NCBI RefSeq assembly: GCF_041903755.1
Contig: NZ_JBBWVE010000008.1
Coordinates: 1-64,000, forward strand
DNA length: 64,000 nucleotides
DNA from: Thiocapsa roseilacustris
GTDB lineage: Bacteria; Pseudomonadota; Gammaproteobacteria; Chromatiales; Chromatiaceae
Direction: 5' to 3'
Under the pieces are notes generated by a model, which had not been told where the DNA came from, ran no database searches, and saw only the letters and a list, made by a program, of their open reading frames with translations. Shown here piece by piece: positions 1 to 10,859 of the stretch; the first letter of the stretch is position 1; each line of letters begins with the position of its first letter. A program made the translations under genes and the position numbers.

Positions 1-120
1 GTCCGCACGAGGCGCTGCGCCGGATCGTGGCGAGGCGGACCAGCTCAACCCGGAAGAGCCCGCCAGCACGGCGGCGAGAAAGCGTCGGCGATCGATCGAT
101 GTGAATCTCGATTCACTCAT
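1..120 (-). CDS. 5' end of a Tat-exported protein (partial)
   Basis: Only the first 40 codons are inside the window; the gene continues off the left edge. From the ATG at 120 the peptide opens with a short polar stretch containing a DRRRFLAAVLAG core, which fits a twin-arginine (Tat) signal peptide: RRxFL followed by a weakly hydrophobic alanine/leucine segment and a polar alanine-rich stretch. Tat substrates usually fold, often with a cofactor, before export to the periplasm. A GAGGG lies about 9 bases before the start; an in-frame ATG at 126 is the alternative. The mature domain is not visible, so the function cannot be named. The composite repeat at 205-396 lies just upstream. Confidence 0.6.
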   Translation of the reverse strand, partial: MSESRFTSIDRRRFLAAVLAGSSGLSWSASPRSGAAPRAD

Positions 121-204
121 GCGCATGCGCCCTCGTGTCGTCGACGCGGTTCCGAGCCGGGAGAGGCCCGGCACCGCCGGAGCGGTGTCGAGCGGGTTCG
201 ACAT

Positions 205-396
205 TAAACCGCGCCCGATGCGGTATGCGATGTTTTCGGATGGGATCGGCCCCGGAAGACTTAACGACCGTTTAAGTCAGCGCGGTTTAAGATATTGAAA
301 CATATCAAATTCTAAACCGCGCCTCCGCAAAGGTCGGAATAATCCTTGAGCCCGATACACAAGGAAAACGACGCATTTCACCCTGGACGCGATTTA
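205..396 (+). repeat. Composite 85-bp TIR repeat, copy 1 (two units)
   Basis: Two units with TAAACCGCG-type ends: 205-289 (85 bp, A-type) and 313-396 (84 bp, C-type), separated by a 23-bp A+T-rich spacer (290-312). The right end of the second unit reads GACGCGATTTA, and the complement of its last TTA is the stop codon of the minus-strand gene at 394-687. Same A-spacer-C layout as the copies at 7182-7374 and 47813-48005. Confidence 0.85.
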
Positions 397-687
397 GTAG
401 CTCAAATCCCCGGTGGGTCCGAAGTTCCCGTAGATATCGGGACGTGGGCCGTGGTTCTTGTCGTCCTGCACCGGACTGAAGAGCTCCGAATTGCCGTCGG
501 CAAGCCCATGATACAGATCGAAGCTGTCGCCGACGCCGGGTTGGATCCCGACCGCCGGGACCGATTCGCGGGAGTATACGAAGAGATCCGGATTGCCGTC
601 GGCGAAACCCTGGTAGACGGTATCGGCGGCGATGTTGGCGGCGAACAGCGTCACGGCGAGTGCGAGTGCGGATTTGGTGATGGACAT
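394..687 (-). CDS. Small exported protein with two ADGN(x)LF-type repeats
   Basis: 97 residues, not assigned to a family I can name. The start at 687 (MSITKSALALAVTL) is preceded by AGGAG at good spacing; an upstream in-frame ATG has no such site. The first 21 residues look like a Sec signal peptide ending in NIAAD. The mature part holds two copies of a short motif, YQGFADGNPDLF and YHGLADGNSELF, separated by about 33 residues; the spacing and the acidic, tyrosine-rich character suggest a small repeat protein of the periplasm or cell surface. There are no cysteines in the mature part. The stop codon (TAA) is supplied by the terminal inverted repeat of the element at 313-396, so the extreme C-terminus may have been set by that insertion. 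Confidence 0.6.
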   Translation of the reverse strand: MSITKSALALAVTLFAANIAADTVYQGFADGNPDLFVYSRESVPAVGIQPGVGDSFDLYHGLADGNSELFSPVQDDKNHGPRPDIYGNFGPTGDLSY

Positions 688-1098
688 GGTCGTGCTCCTG
701 ATTGGATGGGTTCGGATCATCGTGCTTGCAGCGACCTATCGTCGTTGCTTGACGGTGATACAGCAGTCGCCGTGCCAGCCTTCTAGAACCCGAACTTTTC
801 CCTTTTAAAACAGTATCTAATGATCTTAAAAGGTCCCGGAGCTGCCGCTCTCACACCCGATCCGATTAAACGAAGCATGATGGCCTTTCAACGTTTCGTG
901 ACGTCGAATCGTGGCATCGGACTCGGGATGGTGACTCGGTCGCGATCGGGCGGTTTCCTGATCCGAGCACGCGCGTGATGATGGTGATGAAAGAAACCGC
1001 CATCGGGGGCTCTCTCGGGAAGAGACGGAATGATCGAAGCCGGATCCGGCACCCGTTCCCGCCACGACCCATCAGAATCGCTACCCGAGAGGAAAACC
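688..1098. other. Intergenic region, 411 bp
   Basis: No convincing gene is seen on either strand. A short hairpin with 8-bp arms, CCTTTTAA (801-808) and TTAAAAGG (826-833), sits in a locally A+T-rich patch and could belong to the promoter region of either flanking, divergently transcribed gene. Confidence 0.5.
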
Positions 1099-3049
1099 AT
1101 GAAGAAGCTCGCCCTGTTGCTGGTCATCCTGGCTGCGGCCGCGGCCTTTTTCGCCTTGGGCCTGGACCGCCATCTGACCCTCGACGCCCTGAAGGCCGGC
1201 CAGGCGGGCTTTGATGCCTGGTACGCGGCGCGTCCCGCACTGGTGATCGGCGCCTTCTTCACCGGCTATGTCGCGGTGACCGCCTTGTCGCTGCCGGGGG
1301 CCGCCATCATGACGCTCGCCGCCGGCGCCCTCTTCGGGTTGGGTATGGGCACCCTGATCGTCTCCTTTGCCTCCAGCATCGGCGCGACCCTGGCCTTTCT
1401 GGTCTCGCGCTTCCTGCTGCGCGATGCGGTGCAGCGACGCTTCAGCGCGCGTCTGGCCACGCTCAATACGGGCATCGAGAAAGACGGCGCCTTCTACCTC
1501 TTCACCCTGCGGCTGGTGCCCATTTTCCCCTTCTTCGTGATCAACCTGCTGATGGGGTTGACCCCGATCAAGCCCCTGACCTTCTACTGGGTGAGTCAGG
1601 TCGGCATGCTCGCCGGAACCCTGGTCTACGTGAACGCCGGCACCCAACTGGCACGGCTCGACAGCCTGTCGGGGATCCTCTCCCCCGCCCTGCTCGGCTC
1701 CTTTGCGCTGCTCGGCGTCTTTCCGCTGCTGGCCAAATGGGTGGTCGAACGGATCAAGGCGCGACGGGTTTATGCCGGATGGCCGAGACCCCGTCGCTTC
1801 GATCGTAACCTGGTGGTGATCGGCGCCGGCTCGGGCGGTCTGGTGAGTGCCTACATCGCCGCGGCGGTGAAGGCGAAGGTCACGCTGATCGAAGGCGATC
1901 GGATGGGCGGGGATTGTCTCAACACCGGCTGCGTCCCCTCCAAGGCGCTGATCCGCAGTGCGCGCTTTCTCCGCCGGGTCCGCCGAGCCGAGCGCCTCGG
2001 CGTCGTCGGGGCGAGCGCCGAGGTCGACTTCGCGCGAATCATGGGGCGCGTGCATCGGGTCATCGCCGAGGTGGAGCCCCACGACTCGGTGGAGCGCTAT
2101 ACCGCGCTGGGCGTCGAGGTGATCCGGGGTCGGGCACGGCTCGTCTCGCCCTGGAGCGTGGAGATCGATACGCCTGCCCAAAGAGGACGAGGACACCATC
2201 GCGCTGATCGAGGCGGCCTTGCGCGAGGACGGGGTGCGCCTGCTGAACCACACCCGGACCCTGCGCTGCGAGGTGGTGGACGGGGAGCAGCGCCTGGTGG
2301 TCACCTCCGGGCCGGGCGTGCATCCGGTGGGCGCGCATCCGGATCAGCGCTCCGGCGGCGCGGAGGAAGCGCTCCCCTTCGATCTCCTGCTCTGCGCGAT
2401 CGGGCGACGCGCGCGGGCCACCGGCTTCGGACTGGAGGCGCTGGGCATCCCGCTCACCCCGGCCGGCACCATCGAGACCAACGCCTCTCTGCAGACCCGC
2501 TATCCCAACATTCTCGCCTGCGGCGATGTGGTCGGCCCTCATCAGTTCACCCATGTCGCCGCTCATCAAGCCTGGTACGCAGCCGTCAACGGCTTGTTCG
2601 GCGGCATCAAGCGCTTCAAAGTGAATGATCGCGTGATCCCGCGCGTCACCTTCACCGACCCGGAGGTCGCACAGGTCGGCTTGACCGAACGCCAGGCCCA
2701 AGCCCGAGGCATCCCCTACGAGGTCACCCGCTACGGACTCGACGACCTCGACCGCGCCATCACCGAGAGCGCCGCCCAGGGTTTCGTGAAGGTGCTGACC
2801 GTGCCCGGCAAGGACCGCATTCTCGGTGCCTGTATCGTCGGCGAGCACGCCGGCGAGCTGCTCGCCGAGTTCACCCTGGCCATGAAGCATGGTCTCGGAC
2901 TCGAACGCATCCTCGGCACCATCCATCCCTACCCGACCTGGAGCGAGGCGGCCAAGTATGCCGCCGGGAACTGGAAACGCGCACATGCGCCGCAAATCGC
3001 ACTGACTTGGCTGGGACGCTTTCACGACTGGATGCGAGGATCAACCTGA
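1099..3049 (+). pseudogene. TVP38/TMEM64 - pyridine nucleotide-disulfide oxidoreductase fusion, broken by internal deletion
   Basis: The N-terminal ~220 residues (from ATG 1099) are a multi-pass TVP38/TMEM64 (SNARE-associated) membrane domain. It is fused to a mercuric/dihydrolipoamide reductase-like flavoprotein with an FAD-binding GAGSGG and a redox-active CLNTGC pair. Reading continues to VEIDTP at about 2175 and then leaves frame. The frame downstream resumes with LPKEDEDTIALIEAALREDG and runs intact through the dimerisation domain to HPYPTWSEA and the stop at 3049. In homologous reductases these two stretches are separated by roughly 90 residues carrying the ATG and NAD-binding GGGxIG motifs. 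Those residues are absent here, so this is a deletion with frame change rather than a simple frameshift. As read, the enzyme cannot bind NAD(P)H. An assembly error is the alternative. Confidence 0.75.
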
Positions 3050-3093
3050 CACTCGGGGCATACCGCCGACTGCGACGGCCCGTCGTCGAAGGA

Positions 3094-3160
3094 TTTACGA
3101 AGACTTTACGCCGACGCCCGCCGGGTCACATAGTGCCTTGACGCCCGGCCTCCCTAGAAT
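3094..3160 (+). promoter_or_regulatory. Probable kdp promoter region with direct repeats
   Basis: Two copies of TTTACG (3094-3099 and 3105-3110) lie 11 bp apart, one helical turn, upstream of a -10-like TAGAAT at 3155-3160 and of kdpF at 3197. No good -35 is seen, as expected for a promoter that needs an activator. By position this is the candidate binding site for KdpE; the assignment is inference. Confidence 0.4.
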
Positions 3161-3196
3161 GCGTATCCACGAACCTTCGAACGAGACCCGCCTTCG

Positions 3197-3277
3197 ATGG
3201 ATACCGCCCTCCTCCTCATCGTTGTCGCCCTCGCGGGCTATCTGCTGTTTGCACTGATCCATCCCGAGCGGTTTTAG
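3197..3277 (+). CDS. kdpF: KdpF, small subunit of the potassium-transporting ATPase
   Basis: A 26-residue peptide consisting of one transmembrane helix followed by HPERF, the typical C-terminal signature of KdpF. KdpF stabilises the KdpABC complex in the inner membrane. It is the first gene of the operon, placed 92 bp before kdpA with another tiny ORF between them. The size and ending match the family closely. Confidence 0.85.
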   Translation: MDTALLLIVVALAGYLLFALIHPERF

Positions 3278-3286
3278 CCGGCGGTG

Positions 3287-3373
3287 ATGATCATGGCGAT
3301 CCTCGGCGTCTTTATCCTTCTGAGCCTCTTCGGGCTCTGCTTCCTCTTCATCGACTGGGTGGACCGGCTATGA
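3287..3373 (+). CDS. Second tiny membrane peptide before kdpA
   Basis: A 28-residue ORF from the ATG at 3287 (alternatives GTG 3284, ATG 3293) made almost entirely of one hydrophobic helix and ending WVDRL. Its TGA overlaps the kdpA ATG (ATGA at 3370-3373), which is strong evidence of translational coupling. It begins 9 bp after kdpF stops. It lacks the KdpF PERF ending, so it is a separate peptide; small single-helix ORFs next to kdpF occur in other proteobacteria, but I know of no established function. Confidence 0.55.
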   Translation: MIMAILGVFILLSLFGLCFLFIDWVDRL

Positions 3374-5075
3374 ACGAGGTGTTCTTGATTTACGCCGTCG
3401 TCTTGCTGCTGGCTTGGCCGCTGGGGCGCTACCTCGCATTGGTCCATGCCTCCACGCCCACCCCGCTGGATCGGGTGTTCGGCCCCTTGGAGCGCATCCT
3501 CTACCGCGCCATGGGGATTGATCCTGCCGCCCGGACGGGCTGGGTCGCCTACGGCAAGGCGCTGCTCGAGCTGCATCTGGTCATCGCCCTGATCGCATTT
3601 GCGATCCTGATGCTGCAAGGCTGGCTGCCGCTCAACCCGGACGGGATCCCCGGCATGGACTGGGACCTGGCGCTGCACACCACGGCCGCCTTCATTACCA
3701 ACACCAACCAGCAGCATTACGCGGGTCAGGCGCAGCTGTCCTATTTCGCGCAGCTCTTCGCCGTCGTCGCCATGCAGGTGATCACGCCGGCGGCGGGGAT
3801 CGCCGCATTGGTCGCCACCCTGCGCACCCTGCTCGGACCGGAGGGTGCGCAGGTGAAAACGGCATCGGGCGAGGTCGCGGTCGGGCACTTCCACGTCGAT
3901 CTGGTGCGCACCATCGTGCGTCTGCTCCTGCCGCTGGCCTTCCTGACGGCGTTGCTACTTGCCTGGCAGGGTGTCCCGAGCAGCTTCGAGGGGGCTCGGG
4001 TGGTCAAGCCCTTGGACGAGAGCGCCGCGCTCGCCGAGCAGCGCATCCCGGTCGGCCCGGTTGCGCCGATGGTCGCGATCAAGCAGCTCGGGACCAACGG
4101 CGGCGGCTGGTACGGCGCAAACAGCGCGGTGCCGCTGGAGAACCCGACACCCGTGTCCAATCTCGTCGAGACGGTCGCGATCCTGCTCATTCCGGTCTCC
4201 TTGCTGGTTATGGCAGCGTATCTGACCGGACAGCGACGTCTGACCCTGTCGATCCTCGCGGTCATGCTGGTGCTGTCGGCGTCTTTGTCCGGCCTGGCGA
4301 TCTGGTCGGAGAACCAGCCCAATGCGGCCTTCGCCGGCATCGCTGCGGACGGGCCGAACCTCGAAGGCAAAGAAGTCCGCTTCGGCGCCACCGCCACGGC
4401 GCTCTGGGGCAGCTTCACCACCCAGACCTCCAACGGCTCGGTCAACGGCATGCATGATTCCTTCAATCCATCGGGCGGCCTCGCCACCCTGATGGGCATG
4501 CTCATCAATGCCACCTTCGGCGGCGTCGGGGTCGGTCTGATCAACTATCTGCTGTTTCTTCTGCTCGCCGCCTTTCTCGGGAGCTTGATGGTGGGGCGAT
4601 CGCCCGAATTCCTCGGCCGACCCATCGAGGCGAAGGAGATCAAGCTGATCTCGATCGCGCTCGTGTTGCAGCCCCTCTTGATCCTGTCCCTGGCCGCAGC
4701 GGCGGTCACGGTCCCCGGCCTGGCGCAGACCTCCAATCCCGGCTTCCACGGCTTGAGCCAGGTCATCTATGAATACACCTCGGCGTATGCGAACAACGGA
4801 TCGGGCTTCGAAGGCTTGGGCGACGACACGCCCTGGTGGAACCTGAGCTGCGCGCTTGCCCTGATCCTCGGCCGATTTATTCCGATCCTGGCGCCGCTCG
4901 CGATTGCCGCCGGCATGGCCGGCAAACGGGTCGCGCCGCCTACCTCGGGCAGTCTGAACGTGGCCACACCCACCTTTGCGGTCCTCACCTTGGGGGTGAT
5001 CCTGATGTTCGCACTCTTGAGCTTCTTTCCGGCACTCGCCCTCGGTCCCTTGGCCGAGCAGTGGACGCCCTTGCC

Positions 5076-5079
<4 letters not shown>
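3370..5079 (+). CDS. kdpA: Potassium-transporting ATPase subunit KdpA
   Basis: 569 residues, close to the usual ~560. KdpA is the channel-like potassium-binding subunit of the high-affinity KdpFABC pump in the inner membrane. It has about ten hydrophobic segments and the family's repeated selectivity loops, including TNTNQQHYAGQ near residue 115 and LGTNGGGWYGANSA near residue 240. The start overlaps the stop of the preceding small ORF and the TGA overlaps the kdpB ATG (5076-5079), so the operon is tightly coupled. No sign of damage. Confidence 0.97.
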
Positions 5080-7181
<2,102 letters not shown>

Positions 7182-7184
<3 letters not shown>

Positions 7185-7374
7185 ACCGCGCCCGGAGCGG
7201 TATGCGATGTTGTTGGATGGGATCGGCCCAGGCAGACTTGACGACCGCTGGAGCAGGCGCGGTTTAAGATATTAAAAAATAAGTTATTTTAAGCCGCTTC
7301 CACGCTACAAGGTTGTGGATGCACTAAATGCCGATCTCACTCGAAAGTGAGCATCTCGCTCTGGACGCGGTTTA
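7182..7374 (+). repeat. Composite 85-bp TIR repeat inside the kdp operon
   Basis: Units 7182-7266 and 7290-7374, each exactly 85 bp, separated by a 23-bp A+T-rich spacer (7267-7289). The left end TAAACCGCG provides the kdpB stop codon. The right end GCGGTTTA runs directly into GGAG, the ribosome binding site of kdpC (ATG 7385). The element therefore fills the kdpB-kdpC junction without breaking either reading frame. Confidence 0.88.
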
Positions 7375-7384
7375 GGAGCCTACG

Positions 7385-8011
7385 ATGACAGCGAAACGCC
7401 AAGCGCACCGACATACACCGCCCGCCGACTTCCCCGGAACGGGGTGGCTGAACTCCATGCGCGCCGCCCTGGTCTTGATCCTCCTGTGCGGCGGACTCTA
7501 CCCCCTAATTGGCGTTTGGTCCGCGGCCGCGCTCTTTCCGCACCAGGCGACCGGGAGCCTGATCGAGCGCGAGGGCGCGCTCGTCGGCTCCGCGCTGGTG
7601 GGCCAGGCCTTCGTCGATCCGGGTTATTTTCGGGGTCGACCCTCGGCGGCTGGGTATGACCCCTTCCGGGTGTCCGGCTCCAATCTGTCCCCCGGCAACC
7701 CGCAGCTTCGGGCACGCGCCGAGACGACCGCCCACGCCCTCGCCGCCGAGTACGCTGTCGATCCGGCGAGGATCCCGGTGGACCTGATCGCCGCCTCGGG
7801 CTCGGGCATCGACCCGCACATCAGCCCGGAGGCGGCCCGGATGCAGGTGGCCCGTGTCGCCGAGGTGCGCGGTCTGCCGCAGGCACGGGTCGCGGAGCTG
7901 GTGACGGCGCAGGTGGTGCCGCCGGTCCTCGGCGTGCTGGGACAGCCTCGGGTCAATGTGCTGCGATTGAACCTCGCACTCGACGCGCTCTGGCCTAGAG
8001 AGGGGCCGTGA
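7385..8011 (+). CDS. kdpC: Potassium-transporting ATPase subunit KdpC
   Basis: 208 residues with one N-terminal membrane helix (about 25-50) preceding a periplasmic domain, as in the family. KdpC assembles with KdpA/KdpB and increases nucleotide affinity. Typical sequence features are YPLIGVWSAA in the helix, a SNLSPGNP-type loop and ASGSGIDPHISP in the conserved core. A strong AGGAG lies 5 bases before the ATG and directly abuts the end of the repeat element. The TGA overlaps the GTG start of kdpD. Confidence 0.96.
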   Translation: MTAKRQAHRHTPPADFPGTGWLNSMRAALVLILLCGGLYPLIGVWSAAALFPHQATGSLIEREGALVGSALVGQAFVDPGYFRGRPSAAGYDPFRVSGSNLSPGNPQLRARAETTAHALAAEYAVDPARIPVDLIAASGSGIDPHISPEAARMQVARVAEVRGLPQARVAELVTAQVVPPVLGVLGQPRVNVLRLNLALDALWPREGP

Positions 8012-10728
8012 CGGAGTCGGACCCGCATCGTCCGGATCCCGATGCCCTGCTCTCGGAGGTCGCGCAGGAGGGCCGCGGCGGACTGAAGATCTTCCTGGGT
8101 GCCTCCCCAGGCGTGGGCAAGACATTCAAGATGTTGCAGGCCGCCCAAGAGGCCCGGAGCGAGGGTGTCGACCTGGTGATCGGACTGATCGAAAGCCACG
8201 GGCGCGCCGAGACCGAGGCCCTTGCCGAGGGATTGGAGCTGATCCCGCGGCAACGCATCCCCTATCGCGGCCGGCTCTTCGAGGAGCTGGACCTGGATGC
8301 GATCCTGCAACGCGCGCCCGCGGTCGTGCTGGTCGACGAGCTCGCGCACCGTAACATCCCCGGTACCCGCCACCCGCGTCGCTACCAGGACATCGAGGAG
8401 CTGCTCGGACGCGGGATCGATGTCTGGACCGCGGTGAATATCCAGCATCTGGAAAGCCTCAACGACGCCGTCGCGCGCATCACCGGCGTGCGCATGCGCG
8501 AGACCGTCCCCGACGCCCTGCTCGCCACGGCGCGCGATCTAGTGCTGGTGGATCTGACCCCGAGCGAGCTGATCGACCGCCTCAAGCAGGGTAAGGTCTA
8601 CGTGCCCGAGCAGGCGCGCGCCGCCTTGGATGGTTTCTTCAGCCCCTCGAACCTGGCCGCGCTGCGCGAGCTCGCGCTTCAGACGGTGGCCGAGCGCATC
8701 GACCTGGATGTCCGCGCGGCGATGCGGCGACGCGGTGTCGAGGGCCCCTGGCCGGTGCGCACCCGGATCCTGGTCGCGATCGACGGCGTGGGCAACAACG
8801 AGGAGGTCGTGCGCCTGGGGCGGCGCCTCGCCGAGCGTCGGCGTGCACCCTGGAGTGTGGTCTATGTCGAGGCGAGGGACAGCGACCCGGAGCGACGCGC
8901 GCGGGTGGAGCGGGTCTTCCATCTCGCCGAGCGTCTTGGCGCGGAGGTGGTGACGCTGCGCGGACAGGATCCGGTCGAGGAGATTCTAAGCTATGCGCGC
9001 GCCCGCAACGTCACGACCCTGGTGATGGGCCGCAGTCGGAGCCGGCCACTGGCGGGAATGCTGGGCCGGACCCTGAGTCAGCGACTGCTGCGCGAGGGGG
9101 GCGAGTTCGAGATCACCTTCGTGCCCTCCTCCGTCGCCCGTGCGCGGCGACGCGATCCGGGGCGGCGCCGGCTGAGCGAGGCGGGCGATTACCTCGTGGC
9201 CGCAGGCGTGATTGCCGCATCGGTCGCGATCGCCGCACTTCTCGAGCCGCTCCTGCCCTTGGCGAACCTCTCGCTCATCTTCCTCGCGGGGGTACTCTGG
9301 GTCGCGGTGCGCTCCACGCTCGGACCGGCCCTGCTCACGGCACTCGTCAGTGCGGCGCTCTACAACTTTCTCTTCACCGAGCCGCGCTACACCTTTTTGA
9401 TGCACCGCACGGACGAGCTGCTGACGATCGTCTTCTTCCTGCTCATGGGGTTGGCGGGAGGTCAGTTGGCGAGTCGCCTGCGTCGGCAGATGCTGGCCCT
9501 GCGCGCGACCAATGCCCAGACCCAGACGCTATTGGATCTCGGGCGGCGCCTGACGGCCGCCGCCGATCTGCCGAGCGTCCGCCGCGAGACGGTGCGGTCG
9601 CTGGCCGAATCCCTGCGCGTGCGCACCGTCCTGTTTGCCCCCGCGGATGACTCGGGTGCCTTGCGGGAGGCGATCGGATCGGACTCGCATCCCGATGCAG
9701 CCGCAGCCTTGGACGAGAAGGCGCGGACCGCTGCTCAGTGGACCTACGACCATCGTCAACCCAGCGGCGCTCAGACCGAGACCCTGTCGGGCCTGACCTG
9801 GCGGTTTCTCCCGCTGGCCATCGAGACGGAGGCGTTCGGTGTCATCGGGCTCGACTTCGCCGGCACGCCGCCGGTCTCGTCCGCCCAGTTGGCCGCGCTC
9901 GATGTGCTGGTCAGCCAGGCCACGCTCGCCATGGCCCGGACCCGGCTGGCCGATCGTCTGGAGCAGGCCAAGGTGGCAGAGGAGACCGAGCGGCTGCGCT
10001 CGGCGCTCCTGTCGTCCGTGTCGCACGACCTGCGCACGCCGCTCGCATCCATGATAGGCGCGGCCAGCAGCCTGCGCGCACTCGACGGCACGATCTCGCC
10101 GGAGGATCGCGCCGAGCTGCTCGATGCCGTCCTGAGCGAGGGCGAACGACTGAATCGCTACATCCAGAATTTGCTCGACATGACCCGGCTCGGCCACGGC
10201 ACCCTGCGGATCGAGCGGGATTGGATCGGCATCGACGACCTAATCAACGCGGCGCTGCGACGTCTGCGCGAGCCGCTCCAGGGGCTGCGCGTGACCCGTG
10301 CCATCGCCCCGGACCTGCCGCTGCTCTATGTGCACCCCGCGCTCGTCGAGCAGGCGCTGGTCAACGTGATCGAGAATGCCGCGCGCTTCTCCCCCGCGGG
10401 CGGCGAGATCCGCTTGACGGCGACGCGGGCCGGCGAGAGTCTGCGCCTGACCATCTCCGACCAGGGGCCGGGGATCCCCGAAGCGGACCGCAAACGGGTG
10501 TTCGACATGTTCTTCACCGGGAGCAAGGGCGATCGCAGCAAGCAGGGCAGCGGCTTGGGCCTTGCGATCTGCAGCGGGATGATCGGTGCGCACGGCGGAC
10601 GGATCGAGGCGCTCGAAGGCCCCGGCGGTCGCGGGGCGACCATCGCCATCGCACTGCCGATCATCGAGATGCCCCCCAACGCCACTGGCGAGGGTGCAGA
10701 CCCCGACGGGGAGACGGGCGGTGAATGA
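8008..10728 (+). CDS. kdpD: Osmosensitive potassium sensor histidine kinase KdpD
   Basis: 906 residues from a GTG start that overlaps the kdpC stop. Domain order is standard: N-terminal KdpD domain with Walker A GASPGVGKT (about 31-39), a Usp-like domain, four closely spaced membrane helices (about 395-490), a GAF-like linker, a dimerisation domain with the phosphoacceptor H-box SHDLRTPL (about 670) and a HATPase with NVIENA, DQGPGIP and GSGLGLAI. It senses low potassium or turgor and phosphorylates KdpE. All motifs are intact. Confidence 0.97.
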   Translation: MTESDPHRPDPDALLSEVAQEGRGGLKIFLGASPGVGKTFKMLQAAQEARSEGVDLVIGLIESHGRAETEALAEGLELIPRQRIPYRGRLFEELDLDAILQRAPAVVLVDELAHRNIPGTRHPRRYQDIEELLGRGIDVWTAVNIQHLESLNDAVARITGVRMRETVPDALLATARDLVLVDLTPSELIDRLKQGKVYVPEQARAALDGFFSPSNLAALRELALQTVAERIDLDVRAAMRRRGVEGPWPVRTRILVAIDGVGNNEEVVRLGRRLAERRRAPWSVVYVEARDSDPERRARVERVFHLAERLGAEVVTLRGQDPVEEILSYARARNVTTLVMGRSRSRPLAGMLGRTLSQRLLREGGEFEITFVPSSVARARRRDPGRRRLSEAGDYLVAAGVIAASVAIAALLEPLLPLANLSLIFLAGVLWVAVRSTLGPALLTALVSAALYNFLFTEPRYTFLMHRTDELLTIVFFLLMGLAGGQLASRLRRQMLALRATNAQTQTLLDLGRRLTAAADLPSVRRETVRSLAESLRVRTVLFAPADDSGALREAIGSDSHPDAAAALDEKARTAAQWTYDHRQPSGAQTETLSGLTWRFLPLAIETEAFGVIGLDFAGTPPVSSAQLAALDVLVSQATLAMARTRLADRLEQAKVAEETERLRSALLSSVSHDLRTPLASMIGAASSLRALDGTISPEDRAELLDAVLSEGERLNRYIQNLLDMTRLGHGTLRIERDWIGIDDLINAALRRLREPLQGLRVTRAIAPDLPLLYVHPALVEQALVNVIENAARFSPAGGEIRLTATRAGESLRLTISDQGPGIPEADRKRVFDMFFTGSKGDRSKQGSGLGLAICSGMIGAHGGRIEALEGPGGRGATIAIALPIIEMPPNATGEGADPDGETGGE

Positions 10729-10740
10729 GTCTAGTCGACT

Positions 10741-10813
10741 CTCACGGAGACACGGAGACACGGAGAAAAAGAGATCTCTCCTTCGTGTCTCCGTGTCTCC
10801 GTGTCTCCGTGAG
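10741..10813. repeat. CTCACGGAGACACGGAG inverted repeat between kdpD and kdpE
   Basis: Perfect 25-bp arms (10741-10765 and 10789-10813), each composed of tandem ACGGAGAC-type units, enclose a 23-bp loop. A shorter, imperfect relative lies at 35763-35829 beside hemD. In both places the arm is followed within about 15-20 bp by a similar CCGATTGGT segment, so the repeat unit is larger than the hairpin. Confidence 0.85.
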
Positions 10814-10859
10814 AGATCCTAAAAAGCCGATTGGTCCCAAGCTCGATGAGAAACGACCC

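Noticed and set aside
101..298. Open frame of 65 codons across the first repeat unit
   Set aside because: Its second half is a translation of the 85-bp repeat, which yields similar meaningless peptides (AMF.DGIGPGRL) at every A-type copy; the opposite strand carries a Tat-type N-terminus.
1081..2304. Long minus-strand open frame opposite the TVP38-reductase gene
   Set aside because: Low-complexity Arg/Gly/His/Asp composition without motifs; mirror frame of the real gene, common in G+C-rich DNA.
10725..10859. N-terminal extension of KdpE
   Set aside because: In frame, but encoded entirely by the hairpin repeat and its flank; not expected in the family.
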